Assembly (NCBI RefSeq): GCF_000425225.1
Contig: NZ_AULJ01000020.1
Location: forward strand, 1-64,000
Reading direction: 5' to 3'
From: Pontibacillus marinus BH030004 = DSM 16465
GTDB taxonomy: Bacteria; Bacillota; Bacilli; Bacillales; BH030062
DNA: 64,000 nt
The translations under genes were made by a program, and so were the position numbers. Each line of letters starts with the position of its first letter. Positions within the stretch are counted from its first letter, which is position 1. The notes beneath the pieces were generated by a model, which was not told the origin of the DNA, did not search any database, and worked only from the letters and a program-made list of their open reading frames with translations. Positions 7,598 to 15,541 of the stretch are shown here, in pieces.

Positions 7598-7623
7598 AAC
7601 TGCCACGCATCCACGTAGCAGTT
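7598..7623 (-). terminator. Terminator of the yqjP-yqjQ operon
   Basis: AACTGCCACG pairs with CGTAGCAGTT (one G-T pair), followed on the minus strand by seven T residues. Confidence 0.8.
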
Positions 7624-7629
7624 CTCCCA

Positions 7630-8424
7630 TCATTTTTTCTTAAATTGTTTACCTAACATTTTTTCCATCAATCCAGGTGCAAGTTGATAGGCTTTGGCTC
7701 CTAATTCCATCCATTGAGGCATATTGATTTCTCTCTTAGAAGTAAATAAATGTTCAACCACTTTCTTGGCTACATCATCCGGGTCTAACATATAACGCTC
7801 TACAGATTTAATATATGTACCTCCAGGATCTGCTGTCTCAAAAAAGTTCGTCCGAACGGGTCCCAAATTAACCGCCGTTACTCCAATATTATAAGAATCG
7901 ATTTCCATACGAAGACCGTTCGTAAATCCGAGAACAGCATGCTTCGTTGAGGCATAACCAGCGCTTTTGGGAGTAGAAATTTTACCCGCTTGTGAGGCAA
8001 TGTTTACGATGTGACCTTCTCTTGCTTCTTTCATAAAAGGAAGTACTTCTTTCACACAATGGATCAGCCCTATCACATTCACATCAAACATCGAGCGAAA
8101 CGCATCCATGCTAGTGTCTTCAACGCGCTCAAAAACACCAAATCCAGCGTTGTTCACCAGAGCATCAATACGGCCCACTTCTTTGAATAAATGCTGAAAA
8201 CACTTTTGAATTGCTTCTTTGTCAGCTAAATCACATGGATACCAGAAAGCTTCCACTCCATACGTTTCCCTTATCCGATCACTCAGCATTCGTAATTTGT
8301 CCTCATTACGCGCTAGCAAAACCGGTACGGCACCCGCTTCCGCAACACGGATAGCTAGACGTTCTCCTATACCACTGGATGCTCCAGTTATGACAATATT
8401 CTTGCCATTCATTCGTTCACTCAT
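7630..8424 (-). CDS. yqjQ: Short-chain dehydrogenase/reductase, YqjQ-like
   Basis: A 264-residue classical SDR. It has the cofactor loop TGASSGIG near residue 13, NNAG, the catalytic Ser in NIASQAG, and the Tyr-Lys pair in GYASTKHAV. The basic residue in LLARNE after the second strand suggests NADP(H). The substrate is unknown. The ATG at 8424 has TTGGAGA 5-9 nt upstream. It follows the metallo-beta-lactamase gene by 12 bp, as yqjP-yqjQ in B. subtilis, and the pair shares one promoter and terminator. Confidence 0.85.
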   Translation of the reverse strand: MSERMNGKNIVITGASSGIGERLAIRVAEAGAVPVLLARNEDKLRMLSDRIRETYGVEAFWYPCDLADKEAIQKCFQHLFKEVGRIDALVNNAGFGVFERVEDTSMDAFRSMFDVNVIGLIHCVKEVLPFMKEAREGHIVNIASQAGKISTPKSAGYASTKHAVLGFTNGLRMEIDSYNIGVTAVNLGPVRTNFFETADPGGTYIKSVERYMLDPDDVAKKVVEHLFTSKREINMPQWMELGAKAYQLAPGLMEKMLGKQFKKK

Positions 8425-8436
8425 GAAATTCTCCAA

Positions 8437-9396
8437 TCATTTCGCCTGATAATAATGAACACCATCTTGTAATTCTATGTTCACACGATTAGTAGTTTCA
8501 AGATAATCGAGCTGTCCCATAGTCTCAGACATCGTTAACCCAAATTGTTTTTCAATATGGCGAGGGAATAATTGTTTGCACACAGTAAATGGTGTTTGCG
8601 GCTCTTTGAGCATATTATACACTTTTCCCGCTCGCTCCTCCTGTTTAACTAAACGAGATTGAATCAATTCGTGTGGCTCTTTGAAAATCGAACCATGACC
8701 AGGATAAACCGTTCCAATAGGCATATTCAAACACTTCTTTAACGTTTTACGATACGTCACCAAAGGCCTCGGACGCTCTCCTCCTGGATAGCGTGGAGGT
8801 TCCAGTAAAGGATTAGATGAAATGTGCTGAAGCAAATGATCCCCAGAAATCATGCTTGAGTCTTCCTCACGATAAAAAGACAAATGACTCTCTGCGTGAC
8901 CAGCAGTTTCCAGCACTTTCCACTCAGGGTGACCAGGTACCACATCTCCTTCTTTAAGAGCTTTTGATAAAGAACCTTTTCCCACGTATTTTAACGGGTC
9001 TTGTAAGTGTTTAAAGAAAGCCTCGTACTCTTCACTTACTCCAAAAGCTTTATATAAGTCATAAAAGAAGGATTTAAAGCGTTTAAAAAATGCTTCATCA
9101 TGTGTTAACCAACGTTCATTATCCTGATGTCCGTAAATGGCTTGCACACGTTCAAAGCGATCGACTAGTCCGATATGATCGGGGTGATGGTGTGTTAAAA
9201 CAATCTGTTCTATATCATGTGGTTGATATCCGAGTTCATTTAGTTCATACTTCATTGCTTCCCAGGCTTCATCTGTTTTAACTCCTGCATCAATTAAAGT
9301 GAGACTTTCACCTTTTATTAGATATGTATGTACATCACCCACAGCGAATGGTGTAGGAATTGAGACTTGGTAAATCGTGTCTGTTAACTGCTTCAT
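8437..9396 (-). CDS. yqjP: Metallo-beta-lactamase-fold hydrolase, YqjP-like
   Basis: A 319-residue MBL-fold hydrolase, the same length as B. subtilis YqjP as I recall it. The metal motif THHHPDHIG is intact; further ligands are AGHAESHLS and GDHLL, and the late VYPGHG. A C-terminal helical extension follows, as in the glyoxalase II/lactonase-like group. The substrate is unknown. The start is the ATG at 9396 with GGAGG 8 nt upstream. It is the first gene of the operon with yqjQ. An 18-bp perfect palindrome sits between the promoter and the RBS, so a dedicated repressor is likely. Confidence 0.85.
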   Translation of the reverse strand: MKQLTDTIYQVSIPTPFAVGDVHTYLIKGESLTLIDAGVKTDEAWEAMKYELNELGYQPHDIEQIVLTHHHPDHIGLVDRFERVQAIYGHQDNERWLTHDEAFFKRFKSFFYDLYKAFGVSEEYEAFFKHLQDPLKYVGKGSLSKALKEGDVVPGHPEWKVLETAGHAESHLSFYREEDSSMISGDHLLQHISSNPLLEPPRYPGGERPRPLVTYRKTLKKCLNMPIGTVYPGHGSIFKEPHELIQSRLVKQEERAGKVYNMLKEPQTPFTVCKQLFPRHIEKQFGLTMSETMGQLDYLETTNRVNIELQDGVHYYQAK

Positions 9397-9413
9397 ATAC
9401 GTTCCTCCAGTAA

Positions 9414-9431
9414 AATGAATGATCATTCATT
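9414..9431. promoter_or_regulatory. TetR-type operator-like palindrome before yqjP
   Basis: AATGAATGATCATTCATT is a perfect 18-bp palindrome placed at about +1 of the promoter at 9436-9464. TGAATGA/TCATTCA half sites are typical of FadR-like TetR operators in Bacillus; the regulator is not in this window. Confidence 0.6.
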
Positions 9432-9435
9432 ATCT

Positions 9436-9464
9436 ATTGTACCTGCATTTATGGTATCTGTCAT
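9436..9464 (-). promoter_or_regulatory. SigA promoter of yqjP-yqjQ
   Basis: Minus strand: ATGACA (9459-9464), 17 bp, TACAAT (9436-9441). Confidence 0.65.
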
Positions 9465-9629
9465 CTTCCTAGTCTACTTTAACACTTTCAACCAATAGAG
9501 GGTGTGAATTTTCAAGGAATTTTGTATATTTAAATATGCCTTTCATTTCTCGATGATATTTTCTATAATTCTGTAGTACTCAAAACCGATAAATTGTTTG
9601 AAAATTACTAAAGAAAGGAAGATTTCCTC

Positions 9630-11171
9630 ATGGATAACACACAGAAACGCGGATGGGTTATGCGTTTCTTAGACATCATTGAACGTGTCGGGAACAAACT
9701 ACCCCACCCTGCAACCATTTTCGCAGTATTTGCAGCACTAATCGTGGTTGCCTCAGGCATCATGGCTTCCATGGGTGTTACGGTTGAAGACCCTGTTAAA
9801 GGTGAAACAGTCAAAGTCTTTAACCTTCTATCTGGCGAAGGAATCAAATATATGTTTGAAAACTTCGTCTCTAACTTCACAGGATTCGCTCCGTTAGGTA
9901 CCGTACTAGTCACAATGCTAGGTATTGGTATTGCCGAGCGTTCCGGACTCATCTCAGCTATGTTACGTGGCCTCGTAACATCAGTACCAGATTATTTAGT
10001 TACAGCAACGTTAGTCTTTGCTGGTATTATGTCCAGTATGGCTGCTGACGCTGGTTACGTAGTTCTAGTACCTCTAGGTGCAGTATTATACGCTGGTTTA
10101 GGTCGTCACCCACTTGCAGGTTTGGCAGCTGCTTTCGCAGGTGTATCTGCTGGTTTCAGTGCGAACCTATCCCTTACAGCTCTTGATCCATTACTAGCTG
10201 ATTTAACGATTGAAGCTGTAAAAGGTTCAAGCTTCCCAGAGTACGCTGACGAGATTCAATATACGATGAACTACTTCTTTATGGCAGCTTCTGTATTTAT
10301 CCTAACGGCAATCGGTACTTGGGTGACCAACCGTATCGTAGAGCCTCGTCTTGGTGATTACAAAGGCGAAGTTACTGAAGAAGTCAACTATTTAACTAAA
10401 CAAGAAAAGAAAGGTCTAATCCTTTCATTTGTTTCTCTACTAGTAACTCTAGGGTTACTTTCTCTTCTTATTGCTTTTGAGTGGTCACCATTACGTAATA
10501 ACGAAGATGTATTAATGTCACCATTCTTCTTTAATCTTGTACCAAGTATCTTCTTGGCATTCTTTATCCCTGGATTTGTTTATGGTGTTGTAACGAAAAA
10601 CATTAAATCCGATAAAGATGTAGCGAACCAATTAACTGAAACTATGGAAACAATGGCATCTTTCATTGTACTTTCATTCTTCGCAGCACAATTCGTTGCG
10701 TTCTTTGCGAAGACGAATATTGGTAAAATCACAGCGATTAAAGGCGCACAATTCCTACAGTCAACAGGAATGGATGACTTCCGTGTTGTTATTCTGTTTA
10801 TGATTGTTGCAGCCCTTATTAACCTTGTTATGGGAAGTGCATCAGCGAAATGGGCCATCATGGCACCCGTTTTCGTTCCAATCATGATGCACCTTGGTTA
10901 TACACCTGAGTTTACTACGTTAATCTATCGTATTGCAGACTCTACAACAAACGTCATCTCTCCACTTATGACGTACTTTGCCGTAGTGATTGCATTCGCA
11001 CAAAAATATGATAAGAACGTTGGTATTGGTACACTTGTTTCAACAATGCTCCCATACTCTATTGCATTCTTTGTCATTTGGATTATCGTACTCATCATCT
11101 GGGTATCCGTTGGTATCCCAATCGGACCAGATACTGGTATTAACTTTGACCCACAACAGTGGGGTAAATAA
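9630..11171 (+). CDS. AbgT-family transporter
   Basis: A 513-residue polytopic inner-membrane protein with roughly a dozen hydrophobic segments. Family signatures are the early NKLPHPATIFAVFAA, the MSSMAADAGYVVLVPLG hairpin, and the late GSASAKWAIMAPVFVPI plus YRIADSTTNVISPLMTYF. AbgT proteins take up p-aminobenzoyl-glutamate in E. coli; MtrF/YdaH relatives have been described as sulfonamide-exporting. Which direction applies here cannot be told from sequence. It is single, with its own terminator, and faces an M20 hydrolase gene at its 3' end, a family that includes aminobenzoyl-glutamate hydrolases. Confidence 0.85.
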   Translation: MDNTQKRGWVMRFLDIIERVGNKLPHPATIFAVFAALIVVASGIMASMGVTVEDPVKGETVKVFNLLSGEGIKYMFENFVSNFTGFAPLGTVLVTMLGIGIAERSGLISAMLRGLVTSVPDYLVTATLVFAGIMSSMAADAGYVVLVPLGAVLYAGLGRHPLAGLAAAFAGVSAGFSANLSLTALDPLLADLTIEAVKGSSFPEYADEIQYTMNYFFMAASVFILTAIGTWVTNRIVEPRLGDYKGEVTEEVNYLTKQEKKGLILSFVSLLVTLGLLSLLIAFEWSPLRNNEDVLMSPFFFNLVPSIFLAFFIPGFVYGVVTKNIKSDKDVANQLTETMETMASFIVLSFFAAQFVAFFAKTNIGKITAIKGAQFLQSTGMDDFRVVILFMIVAALINLVMGSASAKWAIMAPVFVPIMMHLGYTPEFTTLIYRIADSTTNVISPLMTYFAVVIAFAQKYDKNVGIGTLVSTMLPYSIAFFVIWIIVLIIWVSVGIPIGPDTGINFDPQQWGK

Positions 11172-11174
11172 ACC

Positions 11175-11210
11175 AAAAATCCAGCTCCTTTTTAAGGGGC
11201 TGGATTTTTT
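11175..11210 (+). terminator. Terminator of AbgT-family gene
   Basis: AAAATCCAGCTCC pairs with GGGGCTGGATTTT, followed by T residues. It overlaps the last codons of the convergent M20 gene, whose stop is at 11192. Confidence 0.85.
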
Positions 11211-12820
11211 AATAAATGATGGATGGTATTGGTCAAAATATCCGGTAAATACTCGAAACTATAAGATAGTTCAAGTCTTTCTGTCCATTGATGAGGATCT
11301 TTCCCCCGTGGCCCAACATTTAAAATCGGCATTTGCAGAGTTTGTAACATGCTTTCTGATAAATCATATCCCTTTCCCTTTAAAGGCATGTTATCAAGCA
11401 TAGTACCGATCGGAGCCTGACTTGTAGAGGGTCCAATGAAGCTTAAGTCAGATAATCCCGGGAAGAATTCGATTTCCTCTAAATCTAAATAATAATGTTT
11501 CCTTGTGTAATCTTTTACATAGGCTAGCGTATTCTGAATATAAGGATCCTGCTTTGATGACACTGACGGATAAAATGGTGGACTGTAGAACAACACAATC
11601 ATCGGAGCTAGATCTTTACATAAAGCTGCTAGCTCATGTACAAGAAGTGTAGAAAATTCACGATCCCCTTTTTCACGTTGGCTTATCAATAGGTTTTGAA
11701 TACGCTCCACTTCATGACTTCCATAACGGGAAACCGCTTCTTCATATAATTCTTCATACATTAAAACGTTAACGTCCATTTCAGGAAATTCAAGACCTGG
11801 CTTTTCTTGGTGAAATGCATCTGCCTTACTCTTATAATGGCCCGTAATTCGTTTACTAGCACGATAAGCAGCATGCAAAAGTTTTTCATTTATTTCTCGT
11901 GTTGATTGCTTTAAATACAAGACGTTATACATAGCTACAGCCGCTTGAGGGGTTTGAACCGAATATTCCTCTTTTAAATCACGCTGCATCAAACTCACAG
12001 GTGGAGGTGTTGTTTCATTCCCGACTGTTTCGATAAAAGATTCATTTAACTCAAGCTCTTGAGCGATATAGCTCACCATTAAGTTGGCATTTAACCCTGC
12101 GAAAGGCTCTCCAACATGTGTCTCTTTGCCATAGCAAAAAAAACCGGGCAAAAGCTTTCCAATTGAACCACTATAAACATAATTATGAGGGTCTCCTGGA
12201 TATTGGCTGAACATCGGCTCTCCATTTAGGCAGGCACGATACGTGAGTTGTTCTGCTTCACGTAGTTCGGTTAGGGCTGGCAAAGCTTGTAACATCCCTA
12301 ACGAGTTGACCTCTTCATCCGGAACCGTTAACAATAGGATATTCCCATCGAACTCTCCATCCATCGCTTTTTCCAACATTGACAAATGGACGGTTAAACC
12401 TGCTTTCATATCCATGATACCGCGTCCAAATAACCACTCACCAGTCTGAATGTCTTCTTGAACGGGATCAGGCAATTCATCAAAATATCGATGGTAATCT
12501 TGCGTTAAAGCTTTAGGATGAAAGGCTAAGTTTTTCTTAGATCCAAAATCATCAACTCCAACTACGTCAAAATGACTTAAAAGAACAACGGTATCAGATG
12601 AGTTACCTTGCTTTACAAGAGCTGTTAAAAGTCTGCGACCATCATCTAATGGATGCAACTTAATATGTTCTGGGTTTTGTTGGAAATAGGTGCGCTCAGA
12701 TAACTGATGAAAAAGATACTCTACTAATGCTATTTCTGCTTGGCTTCCCGTAATACTTGGGTATTCGACTAACGAACACAAAAGATCAACAAGCGAATCC
12801 TTCGTTTGCCATCGCTTCAT
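11192..12820 (-). CDS. RocB-like M20-family metallohydrolase
   Basis: A 542-residue M20/M25/M40 hydrolase of the long RocB class. Metal and catalytic motifs visible are VVLLSHFDVVGV (His, Asp), FGRGIMDMKAG (Asp), TVPDEEVNS (Glu-Glu) and FIGPSTSQAP in the C-terminal part. RocB is linked to arginine utilisation in B. subtilis but its substrate is not settled. No roc genes are nearby, so the biological link here is open. The ATG at 12820 with GAGGTGG upstream is preferred over in-frame codons up to 12868. It is convergent with the AbgT gene. Confidence 0.8.
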   Translation of the reverse strand: MKRWQTKDSLVDLLCSLVEYPSITGSQAEIALVEYLFHQLSERTYFQQNPEHIKLHPLDDGRRLLTALVKQGNSSDTVVLLSHFDVVGVDDFGSKKNLAFHPKALTQDYHRYFDELPDPVQEDIQTGEWLFGRGIMDMKAGLTVHLSMLEKAMDGEFDGNILLLTVPDEEVNSLGMLQALPALTELREAEQLTYRACLNGEPMFSQYPGDPHNYVYSGSIGKLLPGFFCYGKETHVGEPFAGLNANLMVSYIAQELELNESFIETVGNETTPPPVSLMQRDLKEEYSVQTPQAAVAMYNVLYLKQSTREINEKLLHAAYRASKRITGHYKSKADAFHQEKPGLEFPEMDVNVLMYEELYEEAVSRYGSHEVERIQNLLISQREKGDREFSTLLVHELAALCKDLAPMIVLFYSPPFYPSVSSKQDPYIQNTLAYVKDYTRKHYYLDLEEIEFFPGLSDLSFIGPSTSQAPIGTMLDNMPLKGKGYDLSESMLQTLQMPILNVGPRGKDPHQWTERLELSYSFEYLPDILTNTIHHLLKNPAP

Positions 12821-13026
12821 CGTTAACCACCTCATTTCTGTCTCCATACACTTTATGAATGTAATCAATATTTGAGTCGCAAAATTCTGATTTCTTACAC
12901 CTTATCATAACCTCTTTTATTATGCTTTGGTTATGCATTAATCTTATAGCGAGACTCATTGACTTTTCATGGTAAATAGCACAAAATCAAAACGTATAGA
13001 GATATGCTTAGGAGGTTTTCCTTATT

Positions 13027-13776
13027 ATGAATACAGCGATCTATGCTCACCGTGGTGCAAGCAAAATTGCACCTGAAAATACAATGCCAGCATTTAAGCT
13101 TGCCAAAAAAATTGGGGCCGATGGTATTGAAACAGATGTTCAGCTAACAAAAGATCACATCCCTGTGCTTATCCATGATGAATCTTTAAATCGCACAACA
13201 AATGGAACAGGCTTTATTTATCAATATACATATGAAGAATTGAAAAACTTAGACACTGGCTCTTGGTTTGCTACGAAATATAAAGGCACTCAAATCGTAA
13301 CACTAGAAGAATTCCTTACATGGATCAAAGATACTAAATTGAAACTAAACTTAGAATTAAAAAATAATATTGTCGATTATTCAAGTATTGAATATATCGT
13401 TCAAGAACAACTCCAACATTTTAATATGGATACCAGAACAGTTATTTCTAGCTTTAACCCAAACAGCATAAGAAGATATAACGACTTGTTTCCTGACGCC
13501 GATACTGCACTCCTGTTATCAAAACGAGTAAAGGATCCATTAGCCCGCGTTCGTGAAGTAGGCGCCAATGGATTGCATACTAAATACTCCGTGTTAACTC
13601 GTCGCTTAGTGAAAGATTGTCAAAACAACGATTTACCATTACGTATTTATACAGTAAACCGACCTTCAAGATTAATGCGTTGCTATAAGCTAAACTGTAA
13701 TGGAATATTTACAGATGTTCCCCATTCTGCCATTGAGTATAAAGAACTCTACAAACATAAATATAGTCAGACTTAA
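13027..13776 (+). CDS. Glycerophosphodiester phosphodiesterase
   Basis: A 249-residue GDPD-family enzyme, the usual length of cytoplasmic UgpQ-like forms; there is no signal peptide. The catalytic landmarks are AHRGASKIAPENT (His-Arg...Glu-Asn), GIETDVQLTKD (Glu, Asp), LIHDESLNRTTNGTG (His-Asp), LNLELKN and FTDVP. The reaction is hydrolysis of glycerophosphodiesters to glycerol-3-phosphate and an alcohol. AGGAGG lies about 9 nt before the ATG. It stands alone with its own terminator. Confidence 0.9.
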   Translation: MNTAIYAHRGASKIAPENTMPAFKLAKKIGADGIETDVQLTKDHIPVLIHDESLNRTTNGTGFIYQYTYEELKNLDTGSWFATKYKGTQIVTLEEFLTWIKDTKLKLNLELKNNIVDYSSIEYIVQEQLQHFNMDTRTVISSFNPNSIRRYNDLFPDADTALLLSKRVKDPLARVREVGANGLHTKYSVLTRRLVKDCQNNDLPLRIYTVNRPSRLMRCYKLNCNGIFTDVPHSAIEYKELYKHKYSQT

Positions 13777-13777
13777 C

Positions 13778-13811
13778 AATCCGGATCATTTCATAAAACG
13801 CCGGATTTTTT
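13778..13811 (+). terminator. Terminator of glycerophosphodiesterase gene
   Basis: AATCCGG pairs with CCGGATT, then a T-run; the loop is 16 nt. Confidence 0.7.
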
Positions 13812-13832
13812 CATTTTCTTCCTTGAAACCCC

Positions 13833-13861
13833 TTACGTAAACCCTTACATTATGTTATAAT
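13833..13861 (+). promoter_or_regulatory. SigA promoter of gapN
   Basis: TTACGT (13833-13838), 17 bp, TATAAT (13856-13861), 119 bp before the ATG, leaving a long 5' leader. Confidence 0.65.
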
Positions 13862-13868
13862 AATTATC

Positions 13869-13969
13869 TTTTGCAAAATTGAGCAATCAATCATAAAATA
13901 TGAACTGTGATACAAGCTAAATAAGAAAAATACAGATCACGTTTACAAAACCTCACAGATTTTGCAAAA
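13869..13969. promoter_or_regulatory. Paired TTTTGCAAAA palindromes in the gapN leader
   Basis: The same 10-bp palindrome occurs at 13869-13878, at about +1 of the promoter, and at 13960-13969, where it runs into the GGAG of the RBS. Such placement would suit a repressor site pair; the cognate protein is unknown. Confidence 0.4.
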
Positions 13970-13980
13970 GGAGTATTGCC

Positions 13981-15423
13981 ATGACAATTACAACACACCA
14001 AGCATTCAAAACATTAATTCATGGAGAATGGAACGAGAGCCAATCTAAGGCTACGATCGAAATCAATTCTCCTCACAAAAATGATCTTATCGGAAGTGTT
14101 CCTTCTTTATCTCAAGAAGAACTTAACGATTCCATAGAAAAAACGGTAGCAGCTCAAGATCAATGGGCTCAAACATCTCTTCAAGAGCGTGCTGAGATCT
14201 TAAATAAATGGGCAGATATTCTCGAAGAACGCCAGGAAGATATCGGCGAAACAATCATGCAGGAAGTAGCTAAAAAGAAAAGCTCAGCAGTATCAGAAGT
14301 TAGTCGAACTGCAGATTATATTCGCCATACAGTTGAAGATGCACTACGTATTCACGGAGAAGTTATGCGCGGAGATTCTTTCAAAGGTGGGTCCCCTAGC
14401 AAAATCGGTATGGTTGAAAAAGAACCACTCGGAACCATTTTAGCAATTGGTCCTTTCAACTACCCGGTAAACCTATCCGCTTCAAAAGTAGCACCAGCTC
14501 TTATGATGGGAAACTCTGTCATCTTTAAGCCTGCAACTCAAGGCGCAATTAGTGGCATTAAAATGATTGAAGCTCTTATTGATGCAGGATTACCTAAAAG
14601 CTTGGTTACTCTAGCAACAGGCCGTGGTTCAGTAATTGGCGATTATTTAGTCCAACATCCTGGTGTAGATATGATTACGTTCACTGGTGGTACTGGCACA
14701 GGTCGTCACATCGCGCAACTATCAACAATGGTTCCGCTTGTACTAGAACTAGGCGGAAAAGACCCGGCAATCGTCTTAAATGATGCTGATCTCGACAAAG
14801 CAGCTGAAGAAATTGTAGCAGGTGCCTATAGCTATAGTGGTCAGCGCTGTACAGCAATCAAGCGTGTTCTTGTGCAAGATGAAGTAGCAGACCAACTTGT
14901 TGAACGTATCACGAACAAAGTCAAAAGCTTAAAAGTTGGGATGCCAGAAGATAACGCTGTAATCACACCACTCATTAACACAAAATCGGCTGATTTCGTT
15001 CAAAGTCTAATTGATGATGCGAAGAATCAAGGAGCTTCCGTACTTGTTGGAGATAAGCGTGAAGACAACTTAATTTATCCGACATTACTTGACCACGTAA
15101 CAAGCGACATGAAAGTTGCTTGGGAAGAGCCATTCGGTCCAGTTCTTCCAATCATTCGTATTTCAAATGAAAACGAAGCAATTGAACTTTCCAACCAATC
15201 TGATTACGGATTACAAGCTAGCGTCTTCACAAAAGACACAGAAAATGCAATGAAAATCGCAGACAAACTAAAAGTCGGATCAGTTCAAATTAACGCAAAA
15301 ACAGAACGCGGCCCAGACCACTTCCCATTCTTAGGAGTAAAAGGATCAGGCCTCGGCGTACAAGGTATCCGCAACAGCTTGCTTTCTGTGGTTCGTGACA
15401 AGGTTAAAATTTTGAATATGTAA
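13981..15423 (+). CDS. gapN: NADP-dependent glyceraldehyde-3-phosphate dehydrogenase (non-phosphorylating)
   Basis: A 480-residue aldehyde dehydrogenase of the GapN branch. The Rossmann region has GPFNYPVNLSASKVAPAL and FTGGTGTGRHIAQL. The catalytic Glu is in LELGGKDPA and the catalytic Cys in SGQRCTAIKRV. The C-terminal FPFLGVKGSGLG is typical of GapN. The enzyme oxidises glyceraldehyde-3-phosphate to 3-phosphoglycerate, making NADPH and bypassing one ATP-yielding step. It is monocistronic, with its own promoter, leader and terminator. Confidence 0.9.
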   Translation: MTITTHQAFKTLIHGEWNESQSKATIEINSPHKNDLIGSVPSLSQEELNDSIEKTVAAQDQWAQTSLQERAEILNKWADILEERQEDIGETIMQEVAKKKSSAVSEVSRTADYIRHTVEDALRIHGEVMRGDSFKGGSPSKIGMVEKEPLGTILAIGPFNYPVNLSASKVAPALMMGNSVIFKPATQGAISGIKMIEALIDAGLPKSLVTLATGRGSVIGDYLVQHPGVDMITFTGGTGTGRHIAQLSTMVPLVLELGGKDPAIVLNDADLDKAAEEIVAGAYSYSGQRCTAIKRVLVQDEVADQLVERITNKVKSLKVGMPEDNAVITPLINTKSADFVQSLIDDAKNQGASVLVGDKREDNLIYPTLLDHVTSDMKVAWEEPFGPVLPIIRISNENEAIELSNQSDYGLQASVFTKDTENAMKIADKLKVGSVQINAKTERGPDHFPFLGVKGSGLGVQGIRNSLLSVVRDKVKILNM

Positions 15424-15436
15424 TATATAAAGAAAG

Positions 15437-15471
15437 GCATGTAAACTCTGATTGAGGTTACATGCTTTTTT
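15437..15471 (+). terminator. Terminator of gapN
   Basis: GCATGTAA pairs with TTACATGC around a 12-13 nt loop, followed by six T residues. Confidence 0.8.
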
Positions 15472-15541
15472 ATGTAGGAACCATTTTTAGGGGGAAAAAG
15501 TGATCTTTAAGAAGTTATTCCATAAGTAGATAAATCACATA

